Origin: Bradyrhizobium daqingense
GTDB lineage: Bacteria; Pseudomonadota; Alphaproteobacteria; Rhizobiales; Xanthobacteraceae
Reading direction: 5' to 3'
Assembly: GCF_021044685.1 (NCBI RefSeq)
Contig: NZ_CP088014.1
Location: forward strand, 4,822,001 to 4,886,000
Length of the DNA stretch: 64,000 nt
This document shows, piece by piece, positions 42,502 to 51,436 of this stretch (positions are counted from its first letter, which is position 1; every line of letters begins with the position of its first letter). Position numbers and translations under genes: made by a program. The notes beneath the pieces were generated by a model. That model had not been told where the DNA came from. It ran no database searches and saw nothing but the letters and a program-made list of their open reading frames with translations.

Positions 42502-42846
42502 ATGTCCTTTGATCCGATGGCCGTTGCCGTCGACTGGCTCGACGCCTACCGTGCTCGCGATATCGAAGCGATACTCGCAATGTACGCCGAAGATGCAGTG
42601 GTTCACTGCGGTTGTGACGAACGGACCATCACCGGCAGGGAAGGCCTACGAGCCTACTGGGCTGATCGTCTGCGAAGAAAACCCGCTACCGAGCTGGATG
42701 ATCTTCAGCCTTCGCAAGGCGGGACAATGATCTCGTACATCACCGGGGACAGTGTCGTGAACGCGGTCTTGGCGTTCGACGCTGCCGGAAAAATCAAGTC
42801 CCTGAGCTGCGGTCCGCCGCAGCGGGTCTCGTCAAGCTCCTGCTAG
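42502..42846 (+). CDS. SnoaL/NTF2-like family protein
   Basis: 114 aa with the cone-shaped NTF2-like fold signature: AVDWLDAYRARDIEAILAMYAEDAVVHC (helix pair and first strand), GREGLRAYWADRL, and a final strand VVNAVLAFDAAGKI. Members bind small hydrophobic ligands or act as isomerases; the active residues are not defined here. GGAGG is seven bases before the ATG. Confidence 0.8.
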   Translation: MSFDPMAVAVDWLDAYRARDIEAILAMYAEDAVVHCGCDERTITGREGLRAYWADRLRRKPATELDDLQPSQGGTMISYITGDSVVNAVLAFDAAGKIKSLSCGPPQRVSSSSC

Positions 42847-42997
42847 TTCAAATTGGGTTCTGCCAACTGAATCCAGAACCCTGTATCGGTGCATCGAACA
42901 GTGTCCGCGCGTCTCCGAAGATGCCGAGAATGTTTGGAACGTTTGCGCGATTGCCACGTTGTCCCGATACCCTTCCCCAAAGGGTACCCCCAAGTGA

Positions 42998-43038
42998 GGC
43001 CCCAGCTCACCGCCCCCCTGAGAGCTGGGGCCATTTTT
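42998..43038 (+). terminator. Intrinsic terminator, first of a tandem pair
   Basis: Eleven-bp perfect stem GGCCCCAGCTC/GAGCTGGGGCC with a 13-base loop followed by ATTTTT, on the plus strand. Confidence 0.85.
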
Positions 43039-43048
43039 GACGCACGAA

Positions 43049-43090
43049 GACCTCAGCTCGTTCCCATTGCCCCGAGAGCTGAGGTCTTTT
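43049..43090 (+). terminator. Intrinsic terminator, second of a tandem pair
   Basis: Eleven-bp perfect stem GACCTCAGCTC/GAGCTGAGGTC with a 16-base loop followed by TTTT, on the plus strand, 17 bases after the first. Confidence 0.85.
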
Positions 43091-43164
43091 CGTTCGCATC
43101 AGCAGAAGGGACACCGGCGCTGGGGCATCGCCGATATTGAGAAGGCCGCGGGCGCGCCCGGCAG

Positions 43165-43335
43165 TCAGCGAGGCGCCCCGTTCGTGCGCAGCGATCGCAC
43201 GAAATCGATCACGGCCAGCATCATCACGCTCACGACAATGATGATGAGCGGGATGGCCTTGATCCAAACCACCAGGATCCCGAGAAATGTCAGCACGAGC
43301 GCGAGGCCGATGAGTCCAGTGATCATATTGGTCAT
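43165..43335 (-). CDS. Small two-helix membrane protein, 56 aa
   Basis: 56 aa made almost wholly of two hydrophobic segments (MITGLIGLALVLTFLGILVVW and IKAIPLIIIVVSVMMLAVI) with a basic end (RSLRTNGAPR). The ATG overlaps the amidase stop by four bases (ATGA), and the gene is last in the TRAP-amidase operon. Could be an accessory component of the transporter; function unknown. Confidence 0.7.
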   Translation of the reverse strand: MTNMITGLIGLALVLTFLGILVVWIKAIPLIIIVVSVMMLAVIDFVRSLRTNGAPR

Positions 43336-44732
43336 CGCACGTTCCCTTTCTCGGCATCGGCAGCCGATTTTGCCCCGGCGCTCGGGACTTTGCGCCGCGT
43401 GCCACGACCGGTGCGTCCAATCGTCCTGACAAGCCAGTGCGCCGTGCGCAAGAGGCGGGCATCGTTGCCGCGGCGGCCGACGAGCTGAACGCCGAGCGGA
43501 AGGCCGGTTTCGGAGCTCATCAAGGGCAGGCTGATGGCGGGCACGCCGAGATAGGTCCAAAGCGTGCAGAAAACCGGGTTACCGGTCGTCTCGATTCCGG
43601 GCGCCTCGCCGGGCGCTGCGGGGGTCAGGATGGCGTCGTACTCGTCGAAGACATGGTCCAGCGCCTGGTTGAGCGGCTCAATCCCGGACAGTGCGTTGCG
43701 ATAATCCAGCGCGAGATGCGTTCGGCCGCGCTCGATCGCCTGGCGTAGACGCGTGCTGAGCTTGTCGCCGCCCCGCTGGTAGTCGCGCCGCAGATTGTGC
43801 GCCATATCAACTTCCATGATGATGCGGTGCATGTCGACGGCCCCGTCGAAGCTCGGGCCAAGCTCGACCTCGCTGCAAGCGGCGCCCAAAGCCTCGACAA
43901 GCTCAGGGAACGCCTCACGCGTCACCGGCTCGGCCTGATCCCAGACCGGAGAGCGCACGAAGGCAAATCGCGGCGGCAACGGCGGCTCGCTCGCCGCGAC
44001 AGTGGACAAGGGCGGACACGCGACAGGCCTTGTGTCCGGATCCTCCTCGTCGAAGCCGACCAGGACCTCGGCGAGCAGGGCCGCGTCCTCGACGCTGCGC
44101 CCGAACACGCCGACATGATCGAGCGTGCGCGACAATTCGAGCGCGCCGCTGCGGGAAATGAGACCATGCGAGGGCTTGAAGCCGACCACGCCGCAGAAGG
44201 CGGCAGGACGGATCACCGAGCCGTTGGTCTGCGAGCCGATGGCACCCGGCACCATCAGCGCCGCAACGGCCGCGGCGGAGCCCGAGGAGGATCCGCCCGG
44301 CGTATGAGCCGTGTCGTGCGGATTCCGGGTCTTGCCAGGATTGTAGTAGGCGTACTCGGTAGTCACCGTCTTGCCGAGGATCACGGCGCCTGCCGCCCGC
44401 AGACGCGCCACGGCCGCCGCATCGCGCCGCGGCGTGCGTCCGGCCCACAGATCCGATCCGAATTCGGTCGGCATGTCGCCGGTGTCGAAGATATCCTTGA
44501 TGCCCACGGGCACGCCATGCAGCGGGCCCACGGCCTTGCCGTGCTTGCGATGATCGTCAGCGGCCTTGGCCTGGCGCATCGCGTGGTCACGATTGAGGAA
44601 CACCCACGCCTGGATATTGGAATCGACCTCATCGATGCGATTGAGGCAGTCGCCGACAAGCTCCACCGAGCTGAACCGGCCGTCGCGGATGCCGGCTGCA
44701 GCTTCGGTAAGTCCGAGCGTGTTCAGACTCAT
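43332..44732 (-). CDS. Amidase signature family hydrolase
   Basis: Hydrolyses amide bonds, using the Ser-cisSer-Lys triad. 466 aa: K79 in GVPVGIKDIF, the Gly/Ser stretch GGSSSGS (146-152, cis-Ser S150), and the nucleophile region SQTNGSVIRPA with S172. The frequent DTGGS of GatA is replaced by QTNGS, so a role as GatA is unlikely. The gene follows a TRAP transporter, which suggests that the imported solute or its derivative is an amide; substrate is unknown. Confidence 0.9.
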   Translation of the reverse strand: MSLNTLGLTEAAAGIRDGRFSSVELVGDCLNRIDEVDSNIQAWVFLNRDHAMRQAKAADDHRKHGKAVGPLHGVPVGIKDIFDTGDMPTEFGSDLWAGRTPRRDAAAVARLRAAGAVILGKTVTTEYAYYNPGKTRNPHDTAHTPGGSSSGSAAAVAALMVPGAIGSQTNGSVIRPAAFCGVVGFKPSHGLISRSGALELSRTLDHVGVFGRSVEDAALLAEVLVGFDEEDPDTRPVACPPLSTVAASEPPLPPRFAFVRSPVWDQAEPVTREAFPELVEALGAACSEVELGPSFDGAVDMHRIIMEVDMAHNLRRDYQRGGDKLSTRLRQAIERGRTHLALDYRNALSGIEPLNQALDHVFDEYDAILTPAAPGEAPGIETTGNPVFCTLWTYLGVPAISLPLMSSETGLPLGVQLVGRRGNDARLLRTAHWLVRTIGRTGRGTRRKVPSAGAKSAADAEKGNVR

Positions 44733-44763
44733 GCGCAGTCTTTCTGCGGTTTACCGCGGCCGC

Positions 44764-46113
44764 TCAGCGCGATCCATAGAGAACAGTGGGCAGCCACAAT
44801 GCGATCCCAGGGAAGATGTAGACCAGTGCCATGGTGAGGAAGACCAGGCCGACAAAAGGAAGCGCGCCCGAGAAGATATCGGTCAGCTTCACCTGAGGCG
44901 GGGCCACGCCCTTCAGATAGAAGGCGGCCATCGCCACCGGCGGCGTATTGAACGCTGTTTGCGTGTTCAGCGCCACTAGGATGCCGAAAAAGATCGGATC
45001 GATGCCGTACTGGGGAAGCAGCGGCAGGAAGATCGGCACGAATATGATGATGATCTCTGTCCATTCCAGCGGCCAGCCGAGCAGGAAGATGATCAACTGG
45101 GTCAGCAGCAGGAACTGGATCGGCGACAAATTCATTGCCGCAAAAAACTGCTCGACCACCGACTGTCCGCCAAGGACCGCAAACACCGCGGAGAACGTCC
45201 ACGATCCGATGAACAGGTAACAGACCATCGCGGTGGCACGCACGGTCAGATAGACCGATTCACGCATCATCGTGAAATTGAGCGAACGATAGGCGGCGGC
45301 CAGAACGATGCTCATGAGTGCGCCCACCGCGGCCGCTTCGGATGGCGTCGCCAGCCCGAGTAGGATCGCGCCGAGCACCGAAACGATCAGCACCGCCAGC
45401 GGCAGGAACGATGTGGCGAGCGCCCAGATCACCGTCCTGAGCGGCACATTGGTCTGCTCGGGCGGCAGCTTCGGCGCGAGCGCTGGATTGATCATCGCGC
45501 GCACCATCGCATAGACGACGTAGAGCCCGGCTAGCAGGAACCCCGGAAAGAAAGCGGCCGCATAAAGCTTGACCGCCGAAACGCCGGCGGTCGCCGCATA
45601 GACGATCAGCAGGATACTCGGTGGAATCAAGATGCCGAGGCAGCCGCCGGCGCAGACCACGCCTGCCGACAGCTTGGTGTCGTAGCCGGCGCGCAGCATC
45701 GCCGGCAGGGCCAGCAGGCCCATCAGTGTGACGACCGCGCCGACGATGCCGGTGGCGGTCGCGAACATCGCGCAGGTGATCAGGGTGGCCACCGCCAGTG
45801 CGCCCGGCACGTTCTTCATCGACAATTGCAGCGAATAGAACAGCCGGTCGAGTATGTTTGCGCGCTCGATTAAATAGCCCATGAACAGGAACAGCGGGAC
45901 CGCAACCAGCACGTCGCTGGTTGTGACCTCGAACGTCTTCTGCACCAGAAGCGTGAAGATGCGGTTCTGGAAGAAGTCCTGACCCGGGGTGTAGTAGGCG
46001 TAGTAGCCGAATGAGACGCCCATCGCCATCAGCGTGAACGCAATCGGGAAGCCGAGCATGATGATGAAGATGAAGAGACCCAGCATCAGCATGCCGAGTT
46101 GAGGATCGGTCAT
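44764..46113 (-). CDS. TRAP transporter large permease (DctM type)
   Basis: Large membrane subunit of a tripartite ATP-independent periplasmic transporter driven by the ion gradient. 449 aa with about twelve hydrophobic helices; typical segments are MTDPQLGMLMLGLFIF, the early MLGFPIAFTLMAMGV, and GGCLGILIPPSI in the middle. The ATG overlaps the small permease stop by four bases, and the amidase begins 31 bases after its stop. Confidence 0.93.
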   Translation of the reverse strand: MTDPQLGMLMLGLFIFIIMLGFPIAFTLMAMGVSFGYYAYYTPGQDFFQNRIFTLLVQKTFEVTTSDVLVAVPLFLFMGYLIERANILDRLFYSLQLSMKNVPGALAVATLITCAMFATATGIVGAVVTLMGLLALPAMLRAGYDTKLSAGVVCAGGCLGILIPPSILLIVYAATAGVSAVKLYAAAFFPGFLLAGLYVVYAMVRAMINPALAPKLPPEQTNVPLRTVIWALATSFLPLAVLIVSVLGAILLGLATPSEAAAVGALMSIVLAAAYRSLNFTMMRESVYLTVRATAMVCYLFIGSWTFSAVFAVLGGQSVVEQFFAAMNLSPIQFLLLTQLIIFLLGWPLEWTEIIIIFVPIFLPLLPQYGIDPIFFGILVALNTQTAFNTPPVAMAAFYLKGVAPPQVKLTDIFSGALPFVGLVFLTMALVYIFPGIALWLPTVLYGSR

Positions 46114-46712
46114 GCGCCTGGTCCCTTATCGCTCTGCGGCTCAGCCGCGTGCTGCTGATGTTCGCGAATGACGAGGCTCTCGGTCTCTTCCACGTCGTGC
46201 AGGCGCTGCGGCCATTGGCCGGTGCGGATGCACAGTACACAGCGAATGATTTCAGCGAACCCTTGCAGAAACAGAAGGAAACCGGTGAGGGGGATCAGTG
46301 CCTTCAGCGGAAATACCGGCACGCCGGCCGGGCTGAAGATGCTGACTTCGCGGAAGCGCACCGACATCTGGGCGTAGTTCCAGCCCGAATACATCAGCGC
46401 GGCGATCGCCGGCAGGAAGAACAGGATGTACAGGACGAGGTCCATCGTCGCCTGGGTGCGCGGCGACCAGAGGCGGTAGACCACGTCGGCACGCACATGG
46501 CCGTTGCGCGAGAGCGTATAAGCGCCGGCCATCAGGAACATCGCGCCATAGGTGATGTAGCTGATGTCGAAAGCCCAGGTGGTCGGCGCACGCAGCACGT
46601 AGCGTACGAACACCTCGTAGCTGATAGCCAGTGTAAGGACGAGAATCAGCCAGGCGAACGCCTTGCCAACCCATGTGCTGAGCTCGTCGATGAAGAACAG
46701 AAATTTGGTCAT
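46110..46712 (-). CDS. TRAP transporter small permease (DctQ type)
   Basis: 200 aa with four membrane helices, including FAWLILVLTLAISYEVFVRYVL and YITYGAMFLMAGAYTLSRNGHVRADV, the latter the conserved H-V-R-x-D loop of DctQ. ATG at 46712; the long open frame upstream to 47096 lies in the 3' part of the dctP gene and is excluded. Coupled to the large permease by ATGA overlap. Confidence 0.9.
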   Translation of the reverse strand: MTKFLFFIDELSTWVGKAFAWLILVLTLAISYEVFVRYVLRAPTTWAFDISYITYGAMFLMAGAYTLSRNGHVRADVVYRLWSPRTQATMDLVLYILFFLPAIAALMYSGWNYAQMSVRFREVSIFSPAGVPVFPLKALIPLTGFLLFLQGFAEIIRCVLCIRTGQWPQRLHDVEETESLVIREHQQHAAEPQSDKGPGA

Positions 46713-46825
46713 GCGAGCCGAGCTCGCTGCGAGCGACACATCCGGACGTACCCCCTCCAAGTTCGTGGGCGGCGCTTCGATTGCGCCGCCCGTCCATACG
46801 GCCTCACGCGAAAGTCGCGACAGGC

Positions 46826-47953
46826 TCAGACCTTCAGTACTCCCGGGAAGTGATGCTCGAAGGCGCCGCGGTAGTCCGTCGCGTTGTTCATGTTGTAATA
46901 GACAACGCGGCGCACCCATTCCTTCTGGGAGTCCATGACCTTCTTCATGAACGGATCCGAGCCGAGCTGGGTGATCAGACCGTCCCAGGCCTTGATCTGC
47001 GCGTCGAAGACCGACTTCGGCGTCCGCACGACGTTGACCTTGTCCTTGTTGATCAGCTCCTGCAAATCCTTGGAATAATAATCCATGGCTTTCCATTCGT
47101 TGGCGGAGGACACGGCTTCGGCGGCGTATTGCAGGATCGCCTGCTGCTCCTTCGGCAGCGCGTTGAACTTGGTCCGGTTGAACATGATCTCGAAATATTC
47201 CGTCGCCTGATGATGGCTGCCCATCATGTAGTTCTTGGCGACATCCTGCGCGCCGAAGCGCCGGTCCGAGGTCGGATTGTTGAACTCGAACCCGTCGATC
47301 ACGCCGCGCTCCATCGCGGGCACGATCTCGCCGCCGGGCAGCTGCGCGACGGATGCACCCATCGCCTGGAAGAGATCGGCGGCAAGGCCCACGGTGCGAT
47401 ACTTCAGGCCCTTGAGATCATCCGCGCTGGCGATGGGCTTCTTGAACCAGCCGAGCGGCTGGGTCGGCATCGGCATGGCGAAGAAGCTCTTGATGTTGAC
47501 GTTCATGATCTTGGTCTGGAGCTCCTCGAACAGCTCCTTGCCGCCGCCGTTGTGGATCCAGCCGAGACCTTCGTTGGCGTTGAAGCCGAACACCGGCCCG
47601 GTACCGAACAGCGAGGCGGCCTTATGCTTGCCGTACCAGTAGACGGTGACAGTGTGCGCAGCGTCGAGCTGGCCGCCATGAACGCCGTCGAAGACCTGGA
47701 ACGGATGCACGACGGAGCCGCCGACCAGATAGTCGATGCGCAACCGGCCGCCGGCCATCTCGTTGACGCGCTTCACATAATCTTCGGCCATCTCGTTGAA
47801 GACATCGGCCTTGCCCCACGAGCCCTGCATCTTCAGGGTCGCCGTTTGCGCCCGGCTGACTTGCGGCATGGCGATCGTGGCAGCGCCGGCCGCGCCGGCG
47901 GTCAGCAAGAACTTGCGACGCGTGGTTCTGGTCTTTTCAGACTTTGCAGTCAT
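46826..47953 (-). CDS. TRAP transporter solute-binding protein (DctP family)
   Basis: 375 aa with a twin-arginine type signal (TRRKFLLTAGAAGAATI up to VSRA) and the DctP fold: NEMAGGRLRIDYLVGGSVVHPFQ, YRTVGLAADLFQAMGASVAQ, LPGGEIVPAMERGVIDGFEFNNP. The family arginine that clamps a ligand carboxylate is in the YRTVG strand. Like the TakP protein at 62835 it has the GGE/D-I-x-PA-E-G-ID motif. Start at 47953 preceded by GGGAGGACGTCC. First gene of the operon; 113 bases precede the small permease. Confidence 0.92.
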   Translation of the reverse strand: MTAKSEKTRTTRRKFLLTAGAAGAATIAMPQVSRAQTATLKMQGSWGKADVFNEMAEDYVKRVNEMAGGRLRIDYLVGGSVVHPFQVFDGVHGGQLDAAHTVTVYWYGKHKAASLFGTGPVFGFNANEGLGWIHNGGGKELFEELQTKIMNVNIKSFFAMPMPTQPLGWFKKPIASADDLKGLKYRTVGLAADLFQAMGASVAQLPGGEIVPAMERGVIDGFEFNNPTSDRRFGAQDVAKNYMMGSHHQATEYFEIMFNRTKFNALPKEQQAILQYAAEAVSSANEWKAMDYYSKDLQELINKDKVNVVRTPKSVFDAQIKAWDGLITQLGSDPFMKKVMDSQKEWVRRVVYYNMNNATDYRGAFEHHFPGVLKV

Positions 47954-48276
47954 GGACGTCCTCCCTGGCGGCTTTGTTGTTCGAACGCATTTCGCTGCGC
48001 TTTTCGTCGATAACCGCTGGAGGTAGGCCGCATTCCAGCGACTTTGATCGCAGTTTGGACACATTGCCGCCATCTGGGCAAGCGGCCCCGGTGTCGCATT
48101 GTTGGAATTTGGCGGTCCGTTCGGACTCTACGCAGTCGGAAATTCACGCGCCTGTCGCGGCGCAGTATGACCGGACGCAGACATCTGCCGAGGCCGATTC
48201 CGTACCCCGCCGGGCTTCCCCTTGGGGCCGGCATGGCCTATGACGCTGCAACGCAAAAATTCCCCAAAATGACCTC
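47954..48276. other. Divergent intergenic region, TRAP operon / ABC-F
   Basis: 323 bases. Upstream in-frame extension of the binding-protein frame has no family likeness. Promoters for both directions are expected, but no convincing consensus or dyad was identified. Confidence 0.4.
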
Positions 48277-49899
48277 ATGATCCGCCTCGACAACGTCAGC
48301 AAGCAAGCCGGCCACCAGATCCTGTTCATCGAAGCCTCCGCGGCCCTCAACAAGGGCGAGAAGATCGGCCTCGTCGGCCCGAACGGCGCCGGCAAGACCA
48401 CTTTGTTCCGGATGATTGCCGGAGAGGAGCTGCCCGACGAAGGGCAGGTCTCGACCGATCGCGGCATCACCATCGGCTATTTCAACCAGGACGTCGGCGA
48501 GATGTCCGGCCACAGCGCCGTGGCCGAAGTGATGAATGGCGCGGGGCCCGTCAGCGAGGTCGCGGCGGAGCTGCGCGAGCTCGAGGCCGCCATGGCCGAT
48601 CCTGACAAGGCGGACGAGATGGAGGAGATCATCGCCCGCTACGGCGAGGTGCAGCACCGTTTCGAGGAGCTCGACGGCTACGCGCTCGACGGCCGGGCGC
48701 GCGAGGCACTCTCCGGCCTCGGCTTCAGCCAGGAGATGATGGAGGGCGATGTCGGAAAACTCTCCGGCGGCTGGAAGATGCGCGTGGCGCTCGCGCGTAT
48801 TCTTTTGATGCGCCCCGACGTGATGCTGCTCGACGAGCCGAGCAACCATCTCGATCTTGAAAGCCTGATCTGGCTGGAGAAGTTCCTGCACGATTACGAA
48901 GGCACGCTCCTGATGACCTCGCACGACCGCGAGTTCATCAACCGCGTGATCTCCAAGGTGATCGAGATCGATTCAGGCTCGCTCACCACCTATACCGGCG
49001 ATTACGAGTTCTACGAGCAGCAGCGGGCGCAGAACGAGAAGCAGCAGCAGGCCCAGTTCGAGCGCCAGCAGGCCATGCTCGCGAAGGAGATCAAGTTCAT
49101 CGAGCGCTTCAAGGCGCGCGCCTCGCATGCCGCGCAGGTTCAGAGCCGGGTCAAGAAGCTCGACAAGATCGAGCGGGTCGAGCCGCCGCGCCGCCGCCAG
49201 AGTGTCGCCTTCGATTTCCTGCCGGCGCCGCGCTCGGGCGAAGACGTCGTGGCGCTCAAGAACGTACACAAGGGTTACGGCTCAAAGCGCATCTATGACG
49301 GGCTCGACTTCATGATCCGCCGGCGGGAGCGCTGGTGCGTGATGGGCGTCAACGGCGCCGGCAAGTCGACGCTGCTCAAGCTGGTCGCCGGCGCGAGCGA
49401 GCCGGACGAGGGCACCGTGGCGCTCGGGGGCAGCGTCAAGATGGGTTATTTCGCCCAGCACGCGATGGACCTGCTCGACGGCGAACGCACCGTGTTCCAG
49501 TCGCTGGAGGACGCGTTTCCGACCGCGGGGCAGGGCAGCTTGCGCGCGCTCGCCGGCTGCTTCGGCTTCTCCGGCGACGACGTCGAGAAGCGCTGCCGCG
49601 TGCTCTCGGGCGGCGAGAAGGCGCGGCTGGTGATGGCCAAGATGCTGTTCGACCCGCCGAACTTCCTGGTGCTGGACGAGCCGACCAACCATCTCGACCT
49701 CGCCACCAAGGAGATGCTGATCACCGCGCTGTCCGATTTCGAGGGCACCATGCTGTTCGTCTCGCACGATCGGCATTTCCTCAGCGTCCTGTCGAACCGC
49801 GTGCTGGAGCTGACGCCGGAAGGCATTCATCAATATGGCGGCGGCTACACGGAGTACGTCGCGCGGACCGGGCAGGAAGCGCCGGGGTTGCGGAGCTAG
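48277..49899 (+). CDS. ABC-F family ATP-binding cassette protein
   Basis: 540 aa with two nucleotide-binding domains and no membrane part. Walker A GPNGAGKT (34-41) and GVNGAGKS (about 357-364), signatures LSGGWKMRVALAR and LSGGEKARLVMAK, Walker B DVMLLDEPSNHLD and FLVLDEPTNHLD, with the charged P-site tRNA-interaction linker rich in Gln, Glu and Lys around residues 245-305. ABC-F proteins act on the ribosome as translation factors. The Uup/EttA/YbiT subgroup cannot be settled from the motifs. Confidence 0.93.
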   Translation: MIRLDNVSKQAGHQILFIEASAALNKGEKIGLVGPNGAGKTTLFRMIAGEELPDEGQVSTDRGITIGYFNQDVGEMSGHSAVAEVMNGAGPVSEVAAELRELEAAMADPDKADEMEEIIARYGEVQHRFEELDGYALDGRAREALSGLGFSQEMMEGDVGKLSGGWKMRVALARILLMRPDVMLLDEPSNHLDLESLIWLEKFLHDYEGTLLMTSHDREFINRVISKVIEIDSGSLTTYTGDYEFYEQQRAQNEKQQQAQFERQQAMLAKEIKFIERFKARASHAAQVQSRVKKLDKIERVEPPRRRQSVAFDFLPAPRSGEDVVALKNVHKGYGSKRIYDGLDFMIRRRERWCVMGVNGAGKSTLLKLVAGASEPDEGTVALGGSVKMGYFAQHAMDLLDGERTVFQSLEDAFPTAGQGSLRALAGCFGFSGDDVEKRCRVLSGGEKARLVMAKMLFDPPNFLVLDEPTNHLDLATKEMLITALSDFEGTMLFVSHDRHFLSVLSNRVLELTPEGIHQYGGGYTEYVARTGQEAPGLRS

Positions 49900-49971
49900 C
49901 GTTCCAGTTCCTCTGCCCTGACGCGTTGATGCCTCGCGCTACGCTCCCTCCAAAAACGGGAGCGAACACCC

Positions 49972-50847
49972 ATGAAGCAACTGCGGATCGGCGACATCAC
50001 CATCGATGCGGTGATCGAGCGGGAGGGGCCGTGGCGACGGCCTCAGGATTTCTTCCCGGCTTATGACGAGGGCGTGTTCAAACGCCATCTGCCGACGATG
50101 GAGCCGGAGGTGTTCGACGCCGCGCGCGGCATGATGGTGATCACCTACCAGACCTTCGTAGTGCGGACGCCGCGCTACACCATTCTGGTCGACACCTGCA
50201 CCGGCGAGGACAAGGGGCATCCGCCGCCGTTCGATTTCCCCGGCAAGGAGCGCTGGCGCAAGGAGCTGTTCGCGCTCGGCATCTCTTTCGAGCAGATCGA
50301 CTACGTGTTCTGCACGCATTTGCATATCGACCACACCGGCTGGAATACGACGCTGCGCGACGGCCGCTGGGTGCCGACATTCCCGAACGCGAAGTATGTT
50401 TTTCACAAGGGCGAGTATGCGGCCTGGGAGGCCGAGCATGCCAAGGGCAACAATCCGCCGGGGACTGTTTTTCGCGACAATTGCCTGCCGATCGTCGAAG
50501 CGGGCCAGGCGCTATTAGTGGGTGACGACTATGCGCTCGATGACACCGTGACGCTGACGCCGACGCCGGGGCATTCGCCCTGCCATTGCTGCGTGAACAT
50601 CGTCTCCAAAGGCCAGCGCGCAGTGGTGGCCGGCGATCTCATGCATCACCAGATCCAGTGCCGGGAGCCGGACTGGTCGGCGAAGCCGGATTGGGACCCG
50701 AAGCAGTCGGCGGCGTCGCGACGAAAATTCTTCGCGTCGGTTGCGGATATGGACACGCTGATCCTGCCGGTGCATTTCCCGGCGCCGACGGTGGGGCTGA
50801 TCAAGCCGTTGGGCGATGCGTTCGATTACAGATTCAAACGGGAGTAA
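49972..50847 (+). CDS. Metallo-beta-lactamase-fold hydrolase
   Basis: 291 aa. Zinc site CTHLHIDHTGW with H116, H118, D120 and H121, plus later GHSPCHCC and HFPAP elements supplying further ligands. The N-terminus IGDITIDAVIEREGPWRRP and an inserted loop before the zinc motif match the group that includes quorum-quenching lactonases and N-acyl hydrolases; substrate unknown. No signal peptide. A family B repeat follows its stop. Confidence 0.88.
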   Translation: MKQLRIGDITIDAVIEREGPWRRPQDFFPAYDEGVFKRHLPTMEPEVFDAARGMMVITYQTFVVRTPRYTILVDTCTGEDKGHPPPFDFPGKERWRKELFALGISFEQIDYVFCTHLHIDHTGWNTTLRDGRWVPTFPNAKYVFHKGEYAAWEAEHAKGNNPPGTVFRDNCLPIVEAGQALLVGDDYALDDTVTLTPTPGHSPCHCCVNIVSKGQRAVVAGDLMHHQIQCREPDWSAKPDWDPKQSAASRRKFFASVADMDTLILPVHFPAPTVGLIKPLGDAFDYRFKRE

Positions 50848-50859
50848 GGGGCGCCTCAT

Positions 50860-50945
50860 CGTCATGCCCGGGCTTGTCCCGGGCATCCACGCTCTGCTTC
50901 TGAGTGCGCAGAACGTGGATGGCCGGGACAAGCCCGGCCATGACG
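50860..50945. repeat. Palindromic intergenic repeat, family B, copy 2 (complete)
   Basis: 86 bases: CGTCATGCCCGGGCTTGTCC, CGGGCATCCACG, an 18-base apex, then CGTGGATGGCCGGGACAAGC, CCGGCCATGACG. The arms match almost fully. It sits between the convergent hydrolase and PsiF-like genes. Copy 1 at 12504 lacks the outer right arm. Confidence 0.87.
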
Positions 50946-50983
50946 GAGTTCGTTGGGCGATCGGCCGCCAAAGACGCGGCGCC

Positions 50984-51229
50984 CTACGCGCCGACTTCGC
51001 ACTTCTTCATGAAGCTGTTCTTGGCGGCGCCGGCGAGCGGCTTGCCGTCGGCGCTGACCGCCTTGGGCGCGCAAGCATCCGCCTTGCACTTCTTCAGGAA
51101 CGAGGTCTTGGCAGCGCCGGCCAGCGGTTTGCCGTCCTTGCCGACGGCCTTGCTCTCGCAGGTTTCTTGCGCGAAGGCCGAGCCTGCCGCGAAGGTGGCA
51201 ACGATCGCAGCGAGGAAAATCCGCTTCAT
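50984..51229 (-). CDS. PsiF-repeat exported protein
   Basis: 81 aa: signal peptide MKRIFLAAIVATFAAGSAFA, then two tandem PsiF repeats of the form G-K-PLAGAAK-x-SF-x-KKC (KDGKPLAGAAKTSFLKKC and ADGKPLAGAAKNSFMKKC), with cysteines between. E. coli PsiF is phosphate-starvation inducible and of unknown function. Starts at 51229, or 51232 where a second ATG adjoins; GGGAGACACCC lies upstream. Confidence 0.88.
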   Translation of the reverse strand: MKRIFLAAIVATFAAGSAFAQETCESKAVGKDGKPLAGAAKTSFLKKCKADACAPKAVSADGKPLAGAAKNSFMKKCEVGA

Positions 51230-51436
51230 CATGGGTGTCTCCCTAAACCAGAAATAGCGCGGCAGATTGGAGCCGGGAATCATGGCGCAATCAAGCAGGA
51301 TTCGGCGTCGTGCCGTGCGGGTGCCGGCCGATTTTTCGCCCATGATCGGCAAGTCTTCCCCCTCTGTTGCACCGCTCGCTGACCCGGCTGCGCGATCCTG
51401 CTAGCGTCATGCCATCGACATGGAGGGAGTATCGTG

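Larger units (their letters stand above)
42855..43090 (+). ncRNA. Structured intergenic region with four hairpins (candidate RNA element)
   Basis: Four consecutive inverted repeats: GGGTTCT/AGAACCC (42855-42881), TACCCTT/AAGGGTA (near 42968-42986), GGCCCCAGCTC/GAGCTGGGGCC (42998-43032, then ATTTTT) and GACCTCAGCTC/GAGCTGAGGTC (43049-43086, then TTTT). The last two are related, and where they differ both sides of the stem change together (G-C to A-T at two positions), so paired RNA structure is conserved. It may be a terminator pair for the NTF2-like gene or a small RNA with its own ending. Confidence 0.5.

Noticed and set aside
42274..42606. A 110-codon minus-strand frame overlapping the NTF2-like gene start
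   Set aside because: It overlaps a recognised gene and has no family likeness.
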